This document shows positions 62,828 through 64,000 of a stretch of 64,000 nucleotides of DNA, one piece after another. Made by a program: the position numbers and the translations under genes. The DNA is taken from positions 508,501-572,500 of the forward strand of contig NZ_CP102428.1 of the NCBI RefSeq assembly GCF_024652905.1, in the 5' to 3' direction. Source of the DNA: Pseudomonas oryzihabitans (lineage in GTDB: Bacteria > Pseudomonadota > Gammaproteobacteria > Pseudomonadales > Pseudomonadaceae). How positions within the stretch are numbered: position 1 is the first letter of the stretch; each line of letters opens with the position of its first letter. The notes below the pieces were generated by a model. The model made no database searches and was not told where the DNA came from. It worked only from the letters and a program-made list of their open reading frames with translations.

Positions 62828-62873
62828 GGTCAGCGGGAAACCATTACTGCACTCAAATAGGTTGCAAACCCGC
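62828..62873 (-). promoter_or_regulatory. Conserved regulatory block upstream of the RAQPRD operon
   Basis: GGTCAGCGGGAAACCAT (62,828-62,844, plus-strand text), then 14 variable bases and AGGTTG, matches 50,275-50,320 with the same spacing. It should hold the promoter of the largest transfer operon. Confidence 0.65.
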
Positions 62874-62877
62874 TTGG

Positions 62878-63207
62878 TTACTGGCTTCCGATCGGGACGA
62901 TGAGTCGCTTGAAAAACAGCAGAAAGCCGGTAGCCACCGCGTAGCCAACGCCCCAGCCCTGGTTTCCCTGGGCAGTCTGCTGGCCGACCTGGGCGCGGCC
63001 TTCCAGTACCGGCTGCACGCTGACTAGCTCCCAGCCGTCAGCGCCGAGAGCCTGCAGCCGTGTCTGTCGCTCGGGATCGGCGAGAAAGGCGGCGATATCG
63101 GGGGTACCGGTTTGCACCTCTTGCTTGAACAACAGCCAGCCGCGTTCTTGGACACGGTAGGTGAGGGGAGCGAATTCGGTGTGGTATTCGAAGCGGGCAG
63201 GGGACAT
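62878..63207 (-). CDS. DUF4177-like membrane protein of the ICE
   Basis: A 109-residue protein. The N-terminal part (RFEYHTEFAPLTYRVQERGW, ALGADGWELVSVQPV) resembles DUF4177, a small alpha/beta domain of unknown role. The C-terminus has one membrane helix (GVGYAVATGFLLFFKRLIV). It has its own upstream region and lies before the RAQPRD operon in the same direction. Confidence 0.6.
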   Translation of the reverse strand: MSPARFEYHTEFAPLTYRVQERGWLLFKQEVQTGTPDIAAFLADPERQTRLQALGADGWELVSVQPVLEGRAQVGQQTAQGNQGWGVGYAVATGFLLFFKRLIVPIGSQ

Positions 63208-63356
63208 GGACGGCTCCAGTTCGATGGGCTTGTCATCTTCGAACTGGCCTCATTGCCCTTACGAGGTAAAACCGTATTCAAGTCCTAAACGGTTACAGCT
63301 GGGTGACGAACGAAACCGCCGCCTATGCTGTCGTTAGGAAAATCACGGGAGGTTGT

Positions 63357-63668
63357 ATGACCGAGATTGCGTTTCTCCCCGAAGATGCCAAACAACGCTG
63401 GCAGGACCTGACTCATGCAATGGCCGTCATGGGCCTTGGGCATCTGGCCAGGCTGTACGGCCAGCTTGAGGGCTACATCATGGCACTGCTCGACTTCGAG
63501 CAAATCACTGCGCCGCAGGGTAAACAACTCCTCAAGGCAGCGGCCGATCTCTTCGGTCATTGCCGGTCTGAATACTTGAAGCATAAGCAGAAGCCACGTC
63601 GACATATCGCTGGTGCGGTCGCAGAAAGAGTCAGGCGATCAAAAGGGAAGCGACCGCTGCTGGGCTAA
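63357..63668 (+). CDS. Hypothetical ICE protein
   Basis: A 103-residue helical protein (TEIAFLPEDAKQRWQDLTHA, then HLARLYGQLEGYIMALLDFE) with a basic C-terminus (RRSKGKRPLLG) that could bind nucleic acid. GGGAGG lies 5 bases before ATG 63357. It is divergent from the DUF4177-like gene. No family is recognised. Confidence 0.6.
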   Translation: MTEIAFLPEDAKQRWQDLTHAMAVMGLGHLARLYGQLEGYIMALLDFEQITAPQGKQLLKAAADLFGHCRSEYLKHKQKPRRHIAGAVAERVRRSKGKRPLLG

Positions 63669-63679
63669 GCTTTCCTATA

Positions 63680-64000
63680 TCAGGCTGATGCTGGACCTCC
63701 GTTACGGCTGTAATCTGTGAGGCCATCGATTAGCTCGTCAGCGAACACCGAGCGATCCACCACTTTGAGCACGCCCCGCTTGGTTACAGGGTCGAATCTG
63801 CAGATGCGCCAAAAGCCGTGGCCTTCGCCGAAGTCGATGAATACGGGTACGGTTGTATGCCATCGGGCGAACAGTTTGCTCCTGCTGAACCAATGCAGGC
63901 TTGCGAAGCCGTTACCGTCTACACGGCTTCTGGACGTCCCGAAATTCGACTGATCGAGTTCATTTCTGGTTCCGTCGATCACCCAAACCATGCGCTGGTA
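63680..64000 (-). CDS. Hypothetical protein (partial, runs to the window edge)
   Basis: At least 103 residues ending at TGA 63,680 (start side reads VWVIDGTRNELDQSNFG, then VFIDFGEGHGFWRICRFDPV). The frame stays open to base 64,000, so ATG 63991 may be internal. It converges on the previous gene with 11 bases between. I do not recognise the family. Confidence 0.5.
   Translation of the reverse strand, partial: YQRMVWVIDGTRNELDQSNFGTSRSRVDGNGFASLHWFSRSKLFARWHTTVPVFIDFGEGHGFWRICRFDPVTKRGVLKVVDRSVFADELIDGLTDYSRNGGPASA

Noticed and set aside
33322-64000. CRISPR array
   Set aside because: No regularly spaced repeats were found in the ICE or elsewhere in the window.

Overview
The window looks like a chromosomal segment of a Pseudomonas species. 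It is GC-rich, and its gene orders are ones I know from that genus: cheB-motC-motD-parC-parP-cheW, then cold-shock protein, dps, aspS, yebC, ruvCAB, ybgC, tolQRAB, pal, cpoB, queE, queC and tRNA-Lys. I cannot assign a species from sequence alone.

About 1-33.3 kb is core chromosome. It starts with the tail of a chemotaxis/flagellar-motor operon (stator MotC/MotD, polar positioning pair ParC/ParP, CheW). Then come envelope and housekeeping genes: an LpxO-like lipid A hydroxylase, DUF2058, a YciC-like membrane protein, an isochorismatase-family protein, DUF2076, an Lrp-type regulator divergent from an EamA exporter, and YceH. Next is a tightly overlapping minus-strand MoxR/Bat operon (AAA+ ATPase, DUF58, DUF4381, BatA, BatB/C, BatD), an LtaS-like phosphoglycerol transferase, a membrane-anchored cold-shock protein and Dps. 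The aspS-to-cpoB block covers translation, Holliday-junction processing and the Tol-Pal envelope machine. queE-queC make queuosine precursors.

From the 3' end of tRNA-Lys(UUU) at 33,321 to the right edge lies one end of an integrative and conjugative element (ICE) of the pKLC102/PFGI-1/PFL_47xx type. It reads tyrosine integrase, MobH relaxase TraI, then (after cargo) ParE/ParD, DUF3742, TraG, TIGR03755-03756-03757, an accessory pocket of small AT-richer genes, DsbA-like, the VirB4/TraC ATPase (TIGR03744), and TIGR03751, 03752, 03749, 03746, 03750, 03745, 03758 and RAQPRD. The far end (TraD, replication/partition genes, attR) is outside the window.

The most interesting part is 36,639-44,253. 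A near-perfect 24-bp inverted repeat (22/24), flanked on both sides by CCA, encloses about 7.6 kb. One end carries an IS3-family transposase, whose reading frame has a premature TAA. The rest is cargo: an ECF sigma factor with its anti-sigma factor, a divergent periplasmic module (DUF305, YVTN beta-propeller, PF03640-like protein), a TDT/SLAC1 channel, DUF190, and the fluoride exporter CrcB/FluC behind a recognisable fluoride riboswitch. The sigma operon and the periplasmic operon face each other across matched GGAATAA...CGTCTG promoter motifs, so the unit looks like a self-controlled stress module carried by an IS3-type element inside an ICE. A second regulatory observation is a 46-bp block with two conserved parts, placed about 55-60 bp upstream of both major transfer operons.
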